A stretch of 64,000 nucleotides of DNA from Marinobacter sp. F4206. GTDB lineage: Bacteria > Pseudomonadota > Gammaproteobacteria > Pseudomonadales > Oleiphilaceae. Positions within the stretch are counted from its first letter, which is position 1; each line of letters begins with the position of its first letter. A program made the position numbers and the translations under genes. The notes beneath the pieces were generated by a model, which saw nothing but the letters and a program-made list of their open reading frames with translations, did no database searches and was not told the DNA's origin. Below are positions 27,604 to 36,872 of the stretch, piece after piece. Where the stretch lies: positions 558,001 to 622,000 of the forward strand of contig NZ_JAHXKI010000002.1 in assembly GCF_019392195.1 (NCBI RefSeq), read 5' to 3'.

Positions 27604-28275
27604 ATGGAAACGGACCCACTTCTGAGCGTTCTCGACGGCCCCCATTTACCGATATTGATCGCCGCCTGTGCCTTGCTGGTCGGTCTCGCCGCCCTCTGGG
27701 TGGCAGCAAGCGCCAAACGGACCGCCAGTCACGAGGTAGAAACACTTCGCCAGCGAACTGGAGCCCTTGGTCGGGAGGTGGATGACCTTCGTGTCGGCCA
27801 GTTCAACGGACCGGAGCAGGGCAACTCCTCCTTTTCCGGTTCCGAGGCCGGCGCGGCCAGATACAAGGCCGAGAAGGACGCCTACGACCAGATCTGGCCC
27901 CAGCTCTGGCATCTTCATGATCGGCTGGGCATGTTTCTTCGGGCGGTCGAAAATGGCGAATCGGCGGGCGAGCTTCGTCTGGAAGCTCGAAATGCGGCGT
28001 TGGAAGCCCGTAACCTGCTGAATCGGTACCGGCCATTCTGCAGCGAATCGGTGGACGAACTGGTCACCCGGCTGATCGACACTGAAATCAAAGCGCACCT
28101 CGCGGCCTGCCAGCATCTGGACATGACCAAGGAGGTCTCCGGCTCCGCCTCGGATCACGAGCGACGGGTGTTACGGGACAAGTCTCATGCCCTCTACGAC
28201 GGTGAGGCCCGGGACCTGATGAACCGTCTGGCAGGCGCCATACGGAGCCGGGTTATCAACGTCAGCTATCCTTGA
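27604..28275 (+). CDS. Hypothetical protein with one N-terminal membrane helix
   Basis: A 223-residue protein with one membrane helix (about residues 16-37, LPILIAACALLVGLAALWVAA in pieces) followed by a helical region (HEVETLRQRTGALGREVDDL) likely to form a coiled coil, then a soluble, mostly helical domain. Such a layout is common in bitopic proteins exposing a cytoplasmic domain. I do not recognise the family. It ends 14 bp inside the opposite-strand dodecin gene. Confidence 0.65.
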   Translation: METDPLLSVLDGPHLPILIAACALLVGLAALWVAASAKRTASHEVETLRQRTGALGREVDDLRVGQFNGPEQGNSSFSGSEAGAARYKAEKDAYDQIWPQLWHLHDRLGMFLRAVENGESAGELRLEARNAALEARNLLNRYRPFCSESVDELVTRLIDTEIKAHLAACQHLDMTKEVSGSASDHERRVLRDKSHALYDGEARDLMNRLAGAIRSRVINVSYP

Positions 28276-28477
28276 TGCGGAAGCCCACCTTCATCACGAC
28301 CTGATAGTGCCCGACCTTGCCATCAACGATGTGGCCCCGGGTCTCGACAACCTCAAACCACTCCATGTTGCGGATGCTCTTGCCACATTCTTCAAGGGCA
28401 TTCTCAATGGCGTTTTCGATGCTCTTGCGCGACGAACCGACTATTTCCACTTTCTTGTACACGTGATGATCGGACAT
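28262..28477 (-). CDS. Dodecin family protein
   Basis: A 71-residue dodecin: VYKKVEIVGSSRKSIENAIE, then RNMEWFEVVETRGHI with the conserved Trp that stacks on bound flavin, then VGHYQVVMKVGFRI. Dodecins form hollow dodecamers that bind flavins or CoA and are thought to buffer them. It is convergent with, and overlaps by 14 bp, the preceding hypothetical gene. Confidence 0.93.
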   Translation of the reverse strand: MSDHHVYKKVEIVGSSRKSIENAIENALEECGKSIRNMEWFEVVETRGHIVDGKVGHYQVVMKVGFRIKDS

Positions 28478-28627
28478 AACGCCACTCCTTACTCTTCGAT
28501 GACTGTTACCTTGAGCCTAGAAGACAAGCGGAACACCGGCAAACGCGCGGCGCACTCAATCGATCCGGCGACAATGGCGGGTCGTACCGACTAGACTTAA
28601 GTCATCCAACGAACACGGAACCCCGCT

Positions 28628-29404
28628 ATGAAACGACTCCTGAAATACACCACCTGGTTAGTGGGTGGTCTGTTTCTGCTGCTGGCAGGCCCGGTATTGC
28701 TGGCCACCAGCGGCAGCCTTCAGGGGGCTGAAAACTGGCAGACGGCCACCCGGGAAAGTGCGGGAATCGCCCCCCGGCCGGGGCAATATGACGATGCCAT
28801 TGTCCAAGTCTACGGTGCCCGGGCCTGGAGTTGGCGAGGATATTTTGCAGTCCATACCTGGATCGCCACCAAGGAAAAGGGGGCGGACGAATACCGGGTT
28901 CACGAAGTCACTGGCTGGCGCCATTACGTGGTGAACTCCCACCCCGGCGAACCGGATCGTCACTGGTACGGCGCCCGGCCCGAACTCTATGCGGATATCC
29001 GTGGCGCCAGCGCCGAGTCGCTGATCCCGGCAGTTTACGAGGCGGTGGAGAGCTACCCCTACCCGACCGAGTACAAGGCCTGGCCCGGCCCGAACAGCAA
29101 CACCTTCATCGCCTGGGTGATTCGGGAAGTGCCCGGCCTTGATGTTGCTCTTCCCAGCAACGCCATCGGCAAGGACTACCTGGGTGACAGCGTGGTTGCC
29201 GAGGTGCCGGGTGGCACCGGCTACCAGTTTTCCCTTGGTGGTTATTTCGGGCTACTCGCCGGTGTCCGGGAAGGTCTCGAGCTAAACATCCTTGGCCTGT
29301 CCCTGGGGTTTAACCCCATGGCTCTGGGCATCAAACTGCCGGGCATCGGCGAGCTGGCGCTGCGCAATCCCAATCCTATGCAGGCGCCTGATCCCGAGCG
29401 GTGA
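28628..29404 (+). CDS. DUF3750 family protein
   Basis: A 258-residue protein with an N-terminal membrane helix or uncleaved signal (residues about 10-28). The body matches the DUF3750 family: AWSWRGYFAVHTWIATK, TGWRHYVVNSHPGEPDRHWYG (in pieces), ESYPYPTEYKAWPGPNSNTF and VALPSNAIGKDYL. The NSNTFIAW segment, with a conserved His earlier, suggests an NlpC/P60-like hydrolase core, but this is inference. It is probably anchored in the inner membrane facing the periplasm. Confidence 0.8.
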   Translation: MKRLLKYTTWLVGGLFLLLAGPVLLATSGSLQGAENWQTATRESAGIAPRPGQYDDAIVQVYGARAWSWRGYFAVHTWIATKEKGADEYRVHEVTGWRHYVVNSHPGEPDRHWYGARPELYADIRGASAESLIPAVYEAVESYPYPTEYKAWPGPNSNTFIAWVIREVPGLDVALPSNAIGKDYLGDSVVAEVPGGTGYQFSLGGYFGLLAGVREGLELNILGLSLGFNPMALGIKLPGIGELALRNPNPMQAPDPER

Positions 29405-29405
29405 G

Positions 29406-29717
29406 TCAGACCAGGTAGCGTACAATGCCGGCGGCGGCGATGCCGGCGCCAATGGCTGGCAAGGGCTTCCTAAGCGCCAGCATGGTCACGGTGGTGACCG
29501 ACAGCGCCGCGATTGCCCCCAGGTCCCCGGCAAACGCCATAGGCACCACGATGGCGATCAGCACAGAGCTGGCCATGGTATTGATGAAACTCTCGATTCG
29601 GGGGCTAATGCGCACGAACGACATGATGAATACGCCACCGAATCGGGTCACCAGAGTGACAACGGTCATGATGGCAATCAGGGCGAGCACGCCCGCCGTG
29701 GTGGTTTCGATAGTCAC
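29406..29717 (-). CDS. azlD: AzlD-family branched-chain amino acid exporter subunit
   Basis: A 103-residue membrane protein with three or four helices, typical of the AzlD family. It pairs with AzlC to export branched-chain amino acids. Its start overlaps the end of the azlC gene by four bases, so the two are translationally coupled. It ends one base from the DUF3750 stop on the opposite strand. Confidence 0.9.
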   Translation of the reverse strand: MTIETTTAGVLALIAIMTVVTLVTRFGGVFIMSFVRISPRIESFINTMASSVLIAIVVPMAFAGDLGAIAALSVTTVTMLALRKPLPAIGAGIAAAGIVRYLV

Positions 29718-30451
29718 GCGGCGTCCCCCTCCGCTGTCTCTGCAACGGGCTTCTTATCCAGCCAGAAGTAGCCGATCACGCCACCGGCAAGAGCGCCCAC
29801 CACCACGTGGGTATTGGGCGGGAGCCACTTCCACGCCGCCAGGGAGGCCAGCGCAGCCGCAGCCCAGGCAACCAGAACCCGCGGCGATTTTTTGCCGCCC
29901 AGAGCCATCGCCAGCAGGAAACAGCCGAGCACCATGTCCAGGCCAAGACTCTTGGGATCCTGCAGCAGCCCGCCGAAGTAGACACCCAGCCACGTGCCCA
30001 CAAGCCATGCCAGCCAGAGCACCAGACCACCACCCAGAATCACTTCCAGATTTCGCTTGCCGTTCTGGTAGTCCTGGGCGGATACCGCCCAGTTCGCGTC
30101 AGTTAGCAGCAAAAGCAAGCCGTACCGCTTGGCCGGAGCAACGTCTTTGAGCATCGGATACAACGAGGCGCCCATCAGAAGATGCCGGGAATTGATGGCA
30201 AACACCACGGCAATCAGTGGCAGAACCGAAACCTCACTGCCCCACATATCTGTCGCGGCAAACTGCGAGGCACCGGCAAACACCGTGGTACTCATCAGCA
30301 ACGCTTCCAGCGGCAGCAGACCCTTCTGGGTAGCCGCCAAGCCGAAGGCAGCGCCGAACGCCACCACAAACAAGGAGATGGGAAGAAGCCGGGCAAACTC
30401 CTGGCGGACCTTGCTCGGCTGGATCTGATAAGAATAGGAAGCGACAGACAT
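29714..30451 (-). CDS. azlC: AzlC-family branched-chain amino acid exporter subunit
   Basis: A 245-residue protein with the AzlC pattern: FGAAFGLAATQKGLLPLEAL, then AGASQFAATDMW, then FAINSRHLLMGASLYP. These are permease signatures of the large subunit of the AzlCD exporter. It forms a two-gene operon with azlD. A leucine dehydrogenase gene 1.3 kb away shares the branched-chain amino acid theme but is on the other strand. Confidence 0.92.
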   Translation of the reverse strand: MSVASYSYQIQPSKVRQEFARLLPISLFVVAFGAAFGLAATQKGLLPLEALLMSTTVFAGASQFAATDMWGSEVSVLPLIAVVFAINSRHLLMGASLYPMLKDVAPAKRYGLLLLLTDANWAVSAQDYQNGKRNLEVILGGGLVLWLAWLVGTWLGVYFGGLLQDPKSLGLDMVLGCFLLAMALGGKKSPRVLVAWAAAALASLAAWKWLPPNTHVVVGALAGGVIGYFWLDKKPVAETAEGDAA

Positions 30452-30562
30452 CAGAGGAAGCTAAGCCAGATCCTCCGGATCTCGTATAGGTGAATACCGA
30501 AGTCTGCCGCTTTTCTCAGACTAAGGTCCTAACCAAGGACTCATCCGCAACTGCCTTGGCGG

Positions 30563-31105
30563 CTAGTGGACGACATGGACCCGACCATCGGCTGCGGCAA
30601 AGGGATTGTTGAAACTGCTGCCTTCCCCCTGCAAGACCGCTTCCGGGTGATTCTTTGCCATCAAGGCTTCCATCTGCTCAACATTCGGCTTGGGCATGTC
30701 GACCATAATCAGGTACTTCCCGGCCTCAATATCCTTGTGAAAACGCCGGATACGATAGTTTTCGGTGCCAATCCCGCCAAAACCGCCCAGCCAGCCGCCG
30801 GCCAACACCATGAACACGCCCATGGCCACAAACGCGGATGCCGGCCAGTCCAGGCCACCCCACAGTGCCAGGGGCAACACGAAACACAGGGCAAACAACC
30901 CGCCAATGATCAGTCCCCGCTCCACAAACCGAGCCAGATCGGTCCTGTCGAGAACACTGGCGGAGTGCAGGCGGTGGGTGTACAGACCAGCCTCGTCCTT
31001 GCTGACAATGTGAAAACGCCAGTTGGTGACGCCTTCCTTGTGCAAATCATCGGAAATGCTCTCAACGCTGTCGATGGAATCGACCAGATAGAAAAGCCGC
31101 TTCAT
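30563..31105 (-). CDS. Hypothetical protein with two membrane helices
   Basis: A 180-residue protein. The N-terminal ~75 residues (RLFYLVDSIDSVESISDDL and on) look like a small ferredoxin-like fold, followed by two adjacent helices (about 83-102 and 110-128) with a glycine-rich turn (GGWLGGFGGIG), then a soluble tail including GKYLIMVDMPKPNVEQMEAL. This resembles magnesium-transporter-like or DUF1269-type proteins in layout, with no firm family match. The minus-strand ribosome binding site (GGAGAACG) is good. Confidence 0.65.
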   Translation of the reverse strand: MKRLFYLVDSIDSVESISDDLHKEGVTNWRFHIVSKDEAGLYTHRLHSASVLDRTDLARFVERGLIIGGLFALCFVLPLALWGGLDWPASAFVAMGVFMVLAGGWLGGFGGIGTENYRIRRFHKDIEAGKYLIMVDMPKPNVEQMEALMAKNHPEAVLQGEGSSFNNPFAAADGRVHVVH

Positions 31106-31795
31106 AACGTTCTCCTTCGCTCAGTCAGAGCGGGCCGCCACAGCTTTTTCCCCGAGTATAACCCACCAGGGCGTAGCTACCGGCGAGGGACTGGAAACGA
31201 TTCGTACTAACGAAAACCGGCATAGACCCATTTCCTATAAAAAAATTTTGCCCGGTTCCCAGAGCCTTGCAGCACTTTGAGTTCGCTCATCCCGATTGTT
31301 CATGTTTCGCGCATTGACGTTAACGTAAAAAGTAACTAGTTTATTTGCCGTCCGGCCCCAAAAGGGCTTTTCCTCCTCCGGGAAACGGACACCTGAAATC
31401 GAAAAGCCGGCCACAAGCCGGCCGACAACAACAAGACAGCCACTCATGCCGAGATCCGGCCAGGTGGAGAGGATTTCAACATGTCACATACAGCTTCCCC
31501 CCAGGGTGGACTGCGTCTCGCGCAATCCCGCCCGTCGGCCGCAACCGACGTCTTCCGTTTCCAGAGACCAGCCCGGTCCCGATTTTCCCTACGCAACGAT
31601 CAGCCGACACAGACGCCAGCCCCCTTTGCGGCTGACGACTCCTGCTGATTTCTGGAAACGGCGATAGCCATTCAGGAATAACGCAGCGCGCCCTGCAACA
31701 CCAACAAATCGCGAATGCCGCGGTCTAACAACAAAACGCCGGCTAATGCAGGCCCCACAAGGGTAGCGATAGCCAAGGAAGAAAGGTGAAACGCC
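31106..31795. other. 690-bp region upstream of leucine dehydrogenase
   Basis: This long gap holds no recognisable gene family. I see an A/T-rich stretch at about 31235-31250 (TATAAAAAAATTTT), a GTTAACGT palindrome near 31318, a tandem AAGCCGGCC repeat near 31402 that can fold on itself, and a 55-codon ORF with a good ribosome binding site (31481). The motif GCGATAGCCA occurs twice (near 31661 and 31766). The length suggests a regulated promoter or leader, but I cannot name a riboswitch class. Confidence 0.4.
31481..31648 (+). CDS. Possible 55-aa ORF in the leucine dehydrogenase leader
   Basis: A 55-codon ORF with GGAGAGGA about seven bases before the ATG. The product is Arg/Ser/Pro-rich (VFRFQRPARSRFSLRN) with no signal or membrane span. 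It may be a leader or an unrelated small protein. The unusual composition and lack of a known relative keep confidence low. Confidence 0.3.
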   Translation: MSHTASPQGGLRLAQSRPSAATDVFRFQRPARSRFSLRNDQPTQTPAPFAADDSC

Positions 31796-32896
31796 ATGAA
31801 CGTATTCAGCCATCCCGAGTTTGACAACCACGAGCACCTGTCCTTTTTCTGCGATCCGGAAACCGGACTGAAAGCCATCGTAGCGATCCACAACACCTCC
31901 CGCGGCCCTGCCCTTGGCGGTTGCCGGATGTTCCCCTACGCCAACGATGAGCAGGCTTTGCGCGATGTACTGCGCCTGTCCAAGGGCATGACCTACAAAT
32001 CGGCACTCGCCAACCTGGATCTGGGCGGCGGCAAGTCCGTCATCATTGGCGACCCTCGCAAACAGAAGACCGAAGCCCTGCTTGAAGCCATGGGCAAACA
32101 CCTGGAAGGCCTCGGCGGGCAGTACATTGCCGCAGAGGATTCCGGCACCAGTGTCCCGGACCTCAAGGTCATGGGCCGCCACACACAGAACGTCGCCGGC
32201 ATTGCCGAACGCATTGGCTTTGACGGCCAGCCCAGCAATGGCGACCCGTCACCCGCCACCGCCTATGGCACCTTTATCGGTCTCAAGGCTGCTGTCCGGC
32301 ACAAGCTGGGCCGGGATGATCTGAAGGGTCTGAAGGTCGCCATCCAGGGTATCGGCAATGTCGGTTTCCGACTGGCCCGGCATCTGAAAGAGGCCGGCGC
32401 CGAGCTCTGGGTGTACGACATCTACGCCGACAACATGCAACGCGCCGTAGACGAACTGGGCGCCAAGCCCGCCTCCGCCGAGGACATTCTGTTCCTCCCG
32501 GTCGACGTGGTCGCGCCCTGCGCCATGGGAGCGGTGCTGAACGACGACAGCATTCCGCAGTTGAAGGCCACCGTGGTGGCCGGTGCGGCCAACAACCTGC
32601 TCGAACACCCGGAGCACGACCAGGCTCTGAAGGATCGCGGCATTCTCTATGCGCCGGACTTTGCCATCAATGCCGGCGGCATCATCGATGTCTTTTACGA
32701 GCGCACCGGGGCATCGCCCGAGACGGTTCGCGCCCACGTGGACACCATCGGTGACACCCTCACGGAAATCTTCACCCGCTCTGATCGCAGTGGCCGTCCG
32801 ACCGGCGCCATCGCCAATGAGCTGGCGGAGGAGCGTTTCCGCAAACACGAGGCCCGGGGGAATCCGGTGTCCGAACCTCTGGCCCGGGTCGGATAA
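31796..32896 (+). CDS. Leucine (branched-chain amino acid) dehydrogenase
   Basis: A 366-residue Glu/Leu/Phe/Val dehydrogenase that interconverts a branched-chain or aromatic amino acid and its 2-oxo acid with NAD. The two catalytic lysines are at the positions known from Bacillus leucine dehydrogenase: Lys68 in GMTYKSALA and Lys80 in [10 protein letters not shown]. The NAD Rossmann fold is seen in [18 protein letters not shown] final segment ([12 protein letters not shown]) is typical of the leucine/phenylalanine branch. The ribosome binding site GAAAGGTG is good. Next to a sodium-dependent amino-acid-type transporter, it likely serves amino acid catabolism. Confidence 0.92.
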   Translation: MNVFSHPEFDNHEHLSFFCDPETGLKAIVAIHNTSRGPALGGCRMFPYANDEQALRDVLRLSKGMTYKSALANLDLGGGKSVIIGDPRKQKTEALLEAMGKHLEGLGGQYIAAEDSGTSVPDLKVMGRHTQNVAGIAERIGFDGQPSNGDPSPATAYGTFIGLKAAVRHKLGRDDLKGLKVAIQGIGNVGFRLARHLKEAGAELWVYDIYADNMQRAVDELGAKPASAEDILFLPVDVVAPCAMGAVLNDDSIPQLKATVVAGAANNLLEHPEHDQALKDRGILYAPDFAINAGGIIDVFYERTGASPETVRAHVDTIGDTLTEIFTRSDRSGRPTGAIANELAEERFRKHEARGNPVSEPLARVG

Positions 32897-32980
32897 CCGC
32901 CAGGCCCAGTGTCTTTGAGGCCGTGCCCGCCGCGGCCTCTGCTTCCCCAAACAACAACAAGTACCAAGCAGGAGACAGTT

Positions 32981-34393
32981 ATGTCTGTATCACAATCAGG
33001 TAGCGCCACCTATTCGGAGGCACTGGAAGGCTCCAACGCCCAGCGAGGGCTCTGGTCCTCGCGCCTCGCCTTTATTCTCGCAGCGACCGGCTCCGCCGTG
33101 GGTCTCGGTAATATCTGGAAATTTCCCTACATTACCGGCGAGAACGGCGGCGGGGCCTTTGTCCTGGTCTACCTTCTCTGCATCGCCGCAGTTGGCCTGC
33201 CGATCATGATGGCCGAAGTACTCATTGGTCGCCGTGGTGGCCGCAGCCCGGTCAACAGCCTCCGACTGATTGCCCAACGTGACCGGTTGAAGCCAGCCTG
33301 GCGCATGGTGGGTGCCGTGGGCATACTCGCCGGTTTCCTGATCCTGTCGTTCTATTCCGTGATTGGCGGCTGGGCCGTGTCCTACGTTGGCACCGCGGCC
33401 AGTGGTCAGCTGGTCGGCCAGTCTGCCGAAGCAATTGGCGCCATTTTCTCGGGCCTGCTGAGCGATCCGCTGACGCTGCTGACGTGGCACACCGTATTCA
33501 TGGCCCTGGTCATGGTGGTGGTCGCCAAGGGAGTTCGTTCGGGGCTTGAGCGTGCGGTCAGCATCCTGATGCCCGGCCTGTTTGTCCTGCTTCTGATTGT
33601 GGTCGGCTACGCCATGACCACCGGCGAGTTTGGCCGCGCAGCCGCCTTTCTGTTCCAGCCGGACTTCTCCAAGTTGACCACCTCCGGCATCCTGGTCGCA
33701 CTCGGCCATGCCTTCTTCACCCTGAGCCTGGGCATGGCAGTAATGATGGCCTACGGTTCTTATCTGCCGAAGAACATTTCCATTGCCAAGACCTCCATCG
33801 CCGTGTCGGTGATCGACACCGGTGTTGCCCTGCTGGCCGGTATGGCCATCTTCCCGATTGTCTTTGCCAACGGCCTTGAGCCTGGCGCCGGCCCCGGCCT
33901 GATCTTCCAGACACTGCCGCTGGCGTTCGGCCAAATGCCCATGGGCAGCCTGTTCGGCACCCTGTTCTTCGTACTGCTGATCTTTGCCGCCTGGACCTCC
34001 GGTATTTCGCTGCTGGAACCGATCGTGGAGTGGCTGGAAGAACAGAAGGGCATGAACCGTACTGTCAGTACGCTGGGTGCCGGCGTTGTCTGCTGGGCGC
34101 TGGGGATTGCCTCGATCCTGTCCCTGAACCTGTGGTCGGATTTCGCACCGCTCGGCAGCATCGCGATGTTCGAAGGCAAGACCATCTTCGACCTGCTGGA
34201 CTTCTTCACCGCCAACATCCTGCTGCCCCTGGGCGGACTGCTGGTGGCCGTGTTCGCCGGCTGGGTGATGTCTCGTGAGGCGATCGAGAAAGAGCTGTCG
34301 CTGTCCGAGCCGATGTTCAAGCTGTGGTACATCACCATTCGCTATTTCACACCCATCGCCGTCGCAGCGGTGTTCCTCTACAACCTGGCCTGA
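32981..34393 (+). CDS. Neurotransmitter:sodium symporter family transporter
   Basis: A 470-residue NSS (SNF) transporter with about eleven or twelve helices. The sodium and substrate site of helix 1 is clear in AATGSAVGLGNIWKFPYITG, and further family motifs are FFTLSLGMAVMMAYGSYL and AAWTSGISLLEP. Bacterial homologues such as LeuT, TnaT and MhsT import amino acids with Na+. The start at 32981 has AGGAGA upstream. It follows leucine dehydrogenase by 84 bp and is probably co-transcribed, suggesting uptake of amino acids for oxidation. Confidence 0.92.
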   Translation: MSVSQSGSATYSEALEGSNAQRGLWSSRLAFILAATGSAVGLGNIWKFPYITGENGGGAFVLVYLLCIAAVGLPIMMAEVLIGRRGGRSPVNSLRLIAQRDRLKPAWRMVGAVGILAGFLILSFYSVIGGWAVSYVGTAASGQLVGQSAEAIGAIFSGLLSDPLTLLTWHTVFMALVMVVVAKGVRSGLERAVSILMPGLFVLLLIVVGYAMTTGEFGRAAAFLFQPDFSKLTTSGILVALGHAFFTLSLGMAVMMAYGSYLPKNISIAKTSIAVSVIDTGVALLAGMAIFPIVFANGLEPGAGPGLIFQTLPLAFGQMPMGSLFGTLFFVLLIFAAWTSGISLLEPIVEWLEEQKGMNRTVSTLGAGVVCWALGIASILSLNLWSDFAPLGSIAMFEGKTIFDLLDFFTANILLPLGGLLVAVFAGWVMSREAIEKELSLSEPMFKLWYITIRYFTPIAVAAVFLYNLA

Positions 34394-34403
34394 ACTCAGC
34401 CCC

Positions 34404-34434
34404 AAAAAAGCCCGCTTCAAGCGGGCTTTTTTTT
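34404..34434 (+). terminator. Bidirectional terminator
   Basis: AAAAAAGCCCGC and GCGGGCTTTTTT pair around TTCAA, just after the NSS transporter stop and against the end of the sirtuin gene on the other strand. A classic intrinsic terminator usable in both directions. Confidence 0.92.
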
Positions 34435-35335
34435 AGAGCTGGTCGAGTGAAGCCCGGAGGGTCTCTCCGATTCTCGCATTCAGCTTCAGATCCACCATCT
34501 GCTCTGCCCGGGTCCTTCCGAGATTGAGAGTCGCCATGGGCTTGCCCCATTCCTTGGCGTAGCGGCAGAATCGAAAGCCCGAGAACACAATCAACGATGA
34601 GCCGACAACCAGCAGGGCATCGCTTGCCTTGAGCACATCCAGTGAGGAGTGGACCCGTTCCTTCGGTACATAGTCTCCGAAGAACACCACATCCGGTTTC
34701 AGAATCCCGTTACACTTCGGACAGTCCACCGGCCGGAAATCGCTGAAATCCACCTCCAGATCCGCATCGCCGTCGGGTGCCGTGTCTGCCCGGTAGTGAC
34801 CAAACCCGGGGTTGAGTTGGGCGCATCGGTCATGGACTTCATCCCGGGGACACCGATACCCACAGCTCATGCAGATCACTTCGTCAGCCCGGCCGTGCAG
34901 ATCGGTAACCGCCCGGGTGCCCGCTTTCTGGTGCAGCCGGTCAACATTCTGGGTGACTACCAGGTTACTGTGGTTAAGCAGCTCCAGATCGGAAATGTGA
35001 TGGTGCGAGGGGTTCGGCGTGGCATTGCGCATCACCGGCCAGCCGATGAGGCTTCGGCCCCAATAGCGCTGCCGGGTTTCAAAGCTGTCCATGAAGGCCT
35101 GATGCTGGACCGGCTGCTTGCGCTTCCAGGCACCCTCGCCATCCCGATAATCGGGGATCCCGGAATCCGTGCTCACGCCCGCTCCGGTCAGGATCAGCAG
35201 CTTCGGATGCCGGCGAATAAAGTCGGCCAGCAGACTCCCGGCGTGCTCCGGTTCGTGCAGAACCGGCGCTTCATCAGTCGCCGGTAGGCGGTAGCTGGAG
35301 CTGAAGGGGCGGGTTCGGTGACGCATCACAGGCAT
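34433..35335 (-). CDS. cobB: Sir2-family NAD-dependent protein deacylase
   Basis: A 300-residue sirtuin that removes acyl groups from lysine using NAD. The NAD-binding GAGVSTDSGIPDYR is at residues 51-64, followed by TQNVDRLHQKAG and the catalytic His147 (DLHG). Zinc-binding cysteines are at 155 and 158 (CMSC) and 205 and 208 (CPKC). The N-terminal ~30 residues precede the fold and are variable. It stands alone between two units. The symbol follows general bacterial usage. Confidence 0.92.
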   Translation of the reverse strand: MPVMRHRTRPFSSSYRLPATDEAPVLHEPEHAGSLLADFIRRHPKLLILTGAGVSTDSGIPDYRDGEGAWKRKQPVQHQAFMDSFETRQRYWGRSLIGWPVMRNATPNPSHHHISDLELLNHSNLVVTQNVDRLHQKAGTRAVTDLHGRADEVICMSCGYRCPRDEVHDRCAQLNPGFGHYRADTAPDGDADLEVDFSDFRPVDCPKCNGILKPDVVFFGDYVPKERVHSSLDVLKASDALLVVGSSLIVFSGFRFCRYAKEWGKPMATLNLGRTRAEQMVDLKLNARIGETLRASLDQL

Positions 35336-35351
35336 AAAAACTCCGGATAAT

Positions 35352-36095
35352 TCAACCCGGCTTGCGGGCTACATACACGGTGTTGAACGATTCCCTGTTC
35401 TGGAACGGGTTGAAGAAGGTTACAACATGGCAGGCGACATCCGTGAACACCTCACGAAGCACCGCCATGAACTCCTCATCTTCGCCTTCATTGGACCACA
35501 TGGCAAAGATGCCTCGGGGCTTCAACTGCCGCGCCATCTGGCTGATGTTGTTCACGGTGTAAAAACTGGCATTGGAATCGTGCAGCAGGGCTCGGGGAGA
35601 GTGATCAATGTCCAGCAGGATGGCATCGAAGGTCCGGCCCGGTGCCCCGGGGTCGAAGCCGCCAGTGTCCGGCTCGGCAATGGCCAGGTCAAAGAAGCTA
35701 CCGTGAACGTAACGGCTGCGGGGATCGGCGTTGATGTCCGTGCCCAGCGGCACCAGTTCCTGCCTGTGCCAGCGGATGACCGGCTCCAGGTACTCGACAA
35801 TCAACAACTCCCCCACCCGCTCGTGTTTGAGCGCGGCGACAGCAGTGTAGCCAAGCCCCAGGCCGCCAACGACCACGCTGAGGTTTTCGCCTTCGGTTTC
35901 GTCGAGGCCGAGGTCTGACAGGGCAATCTCGGCATCCACGAACATGCTGGACATCAGGAATTCTTCGCCGAGTTTTACCTCGAAGATATTGCGGTCGCCA
36001 ATGGCCGGGATCTTGCGCCGCCGGAGGGTAATCTCGCCGATTTCGGAGGGTTGGCTGTCGATTTGTTCGAAAAGAAGTCCCACTCGTTGCCTCAT
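35352..36095 (-). CDS. Spermidine/spermine synthase-like methyltransferase-fold protein
   Basis: A 247-residue protein with the spermidine synthase-type Rossmann fold: VVGGLGLGYTAVAALKHE for the nucleotide site, then VEYLEPVIRWH and DAILLDIDHSPRALL. It lacks the usual N-terminal beta domain of classical SpeE and has a divergent start, so the substrate may not be putrescine. It lies 17 bp from the sirtuin gene on the same strand and may be co-transcribed with it. A hairpin repeat lies upstream. Confidence 0.8.
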   Translation of the reverse strand: MRQRVGLLFEQIDSQPSEIGEITLRRRKIPAIGDRNIFEVKLGEEFLMSSMFVDAEIALSDLGLDETEGENLSVVVGGLGLGYTAVAALKHERVGELLIVEYLEPVIRWHRQELVPLGTDINADPRSRYVHGSFFDLAIAEPDTGGFDPGAPGRTFDAILLDIDHSPRALLHDSNASFYTVNNISQMARQLKPRGIFAMWSNEGEDEEFMAVLREVFTDVACHVVTFFNPFQNRESFNTVYVARKPG

Positions 36096-36147
36096 GATCT
36101 TGGGGGTTATCTGGCGTCGACTTTTTTGCGTCTACTCCGTGCTTTCG

Positions 36148-36252
36148 CAGGTGGAGGCCCCTTTCCAAAACCCGCTCCTTCGGCACGTCCATGTGACGCT
36201 TGAGCGTCGCCATCCATGGCTGCGCACAGTTTTGGAAAGGGGCCTCCACCTG
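36148..36252 (-). repeat. Hairpin repeat, copy 2
   Basis: Two 24-nt perfectly complementary arms (36148-36171 and 36229-36252, with one more pair possible outside) enclose a 57-nt head. Read on the minus strand, the head runs TGTGCGCAGCCATGG...CCGAAGGAGCGG and matches copy 3 at all but two positions. The head can form smaller stems: GCCAT/ATGGC, GACGC/GCGTC, CAC/GTG and CCG/CGG. It begins nine bases after the stop of the DUF1415 gene. No T-tract follows on either strand. Confidence 0.92.
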
Positions 36253-36261
36253 CTCTTCGTT

Positions 36262-36825
36262 CTACTCCCCGGTATTCGTGGCGCTATTGAGACAACTCGA
36301 GAGCACTGCTTTCATTTTCTCGGCGCCCAACTCCTCCATCAGTTCGATGTTACGACCAGGTATTCCGTCCACGTCCGGGTGGCTTTCAATAGCCGCTTCC
36401 AGACTCGCTTCACGCAATAGGTGAAGCATCGGGTAGGGAGACCGATTGGTGTAGTTCTCTGCCGAGTCCGGCTCGGTTCCCGCAAACTGGTAATCCGGGT
36501 GGAAACTCGCAATCTGATATACGCCTTCCATATCCAGATAGGCCAGCAAGCCATCGGCCGCATCCAGAAACTCATTGTAGGCGGCGAAGTCCTGCAATAC
36601 ACCTGGATGGATCAAAACCGTGGTTTCAATCTCGGGCTCGTTTTCAAGAAGCTGGAGCTCGGAATGCAGTGACTGGAGCAAAGCATCTTCGTCGGCAGCG
36701 TCGGATACAACGAACCGCACCCGGTCCCTGATCAGCTCACGCTTTGCGAATGGACAAAGGTTGTAACCCACAACCACGTCTTCGACCCATTTACGAGTCG
36801 CGTTAATTACCTCAGTCTCACCCAT
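36262..36825 (-). CDS. DUF1415 family protein
   Basis: A 187-residue soluble protein of the DUF1415 family, recognised by TRKWVEDVVVGYNLCPFAKRE near the start (in pieces), HPGVLQDFAAYNEFLD in the middle and SPYPMLHLLREASLEAAI near the end. The conserved NLCPFAK cysteine suggests a redox or metal role, but the function is unknown. The start is the ATG at 36825. A TTG five codons upstream is less likely. The gene is bracketed by inverted copies of the hairpin repeat. Confidence 0.85.
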   Translation of the reverse strand: MGETEVINATRKWVEDVVVGYNLCPFAKRELIRDRVRFVVSDAADEDALLQSLHSELQLLENEPEIETTVLIHPGVLQDFAAYNEFLDAADGLLAYLDMEGVYQIASFHPDYQFAGTEPDSAENYTNRSPYPMLHLLREASLEAAIESHPDVDGIPGRNIELMEELGAEKMKAVLSSCLNSATNTGE

Positions 36826-36872
36826 GTTGATCTCTCTCAATTATCTGGAGGCCACGCAACGGTTTGATCGGG

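Noticed and set aside
32996..34420. 474-codon open frame opposite the NSS transporter
   Set aside because: It mirrors the transporter's hydrophobic codons as a His/Gln-rich nonsense-like protein.
36148..36252. Reading the hairpin repeats as ordinary rho-independent terminators
   Set aside because: No T-tract follows either arm on either strand, the stems are 24 bp with a structured 57-nt loop, and copy 1 lies between divergent starts.
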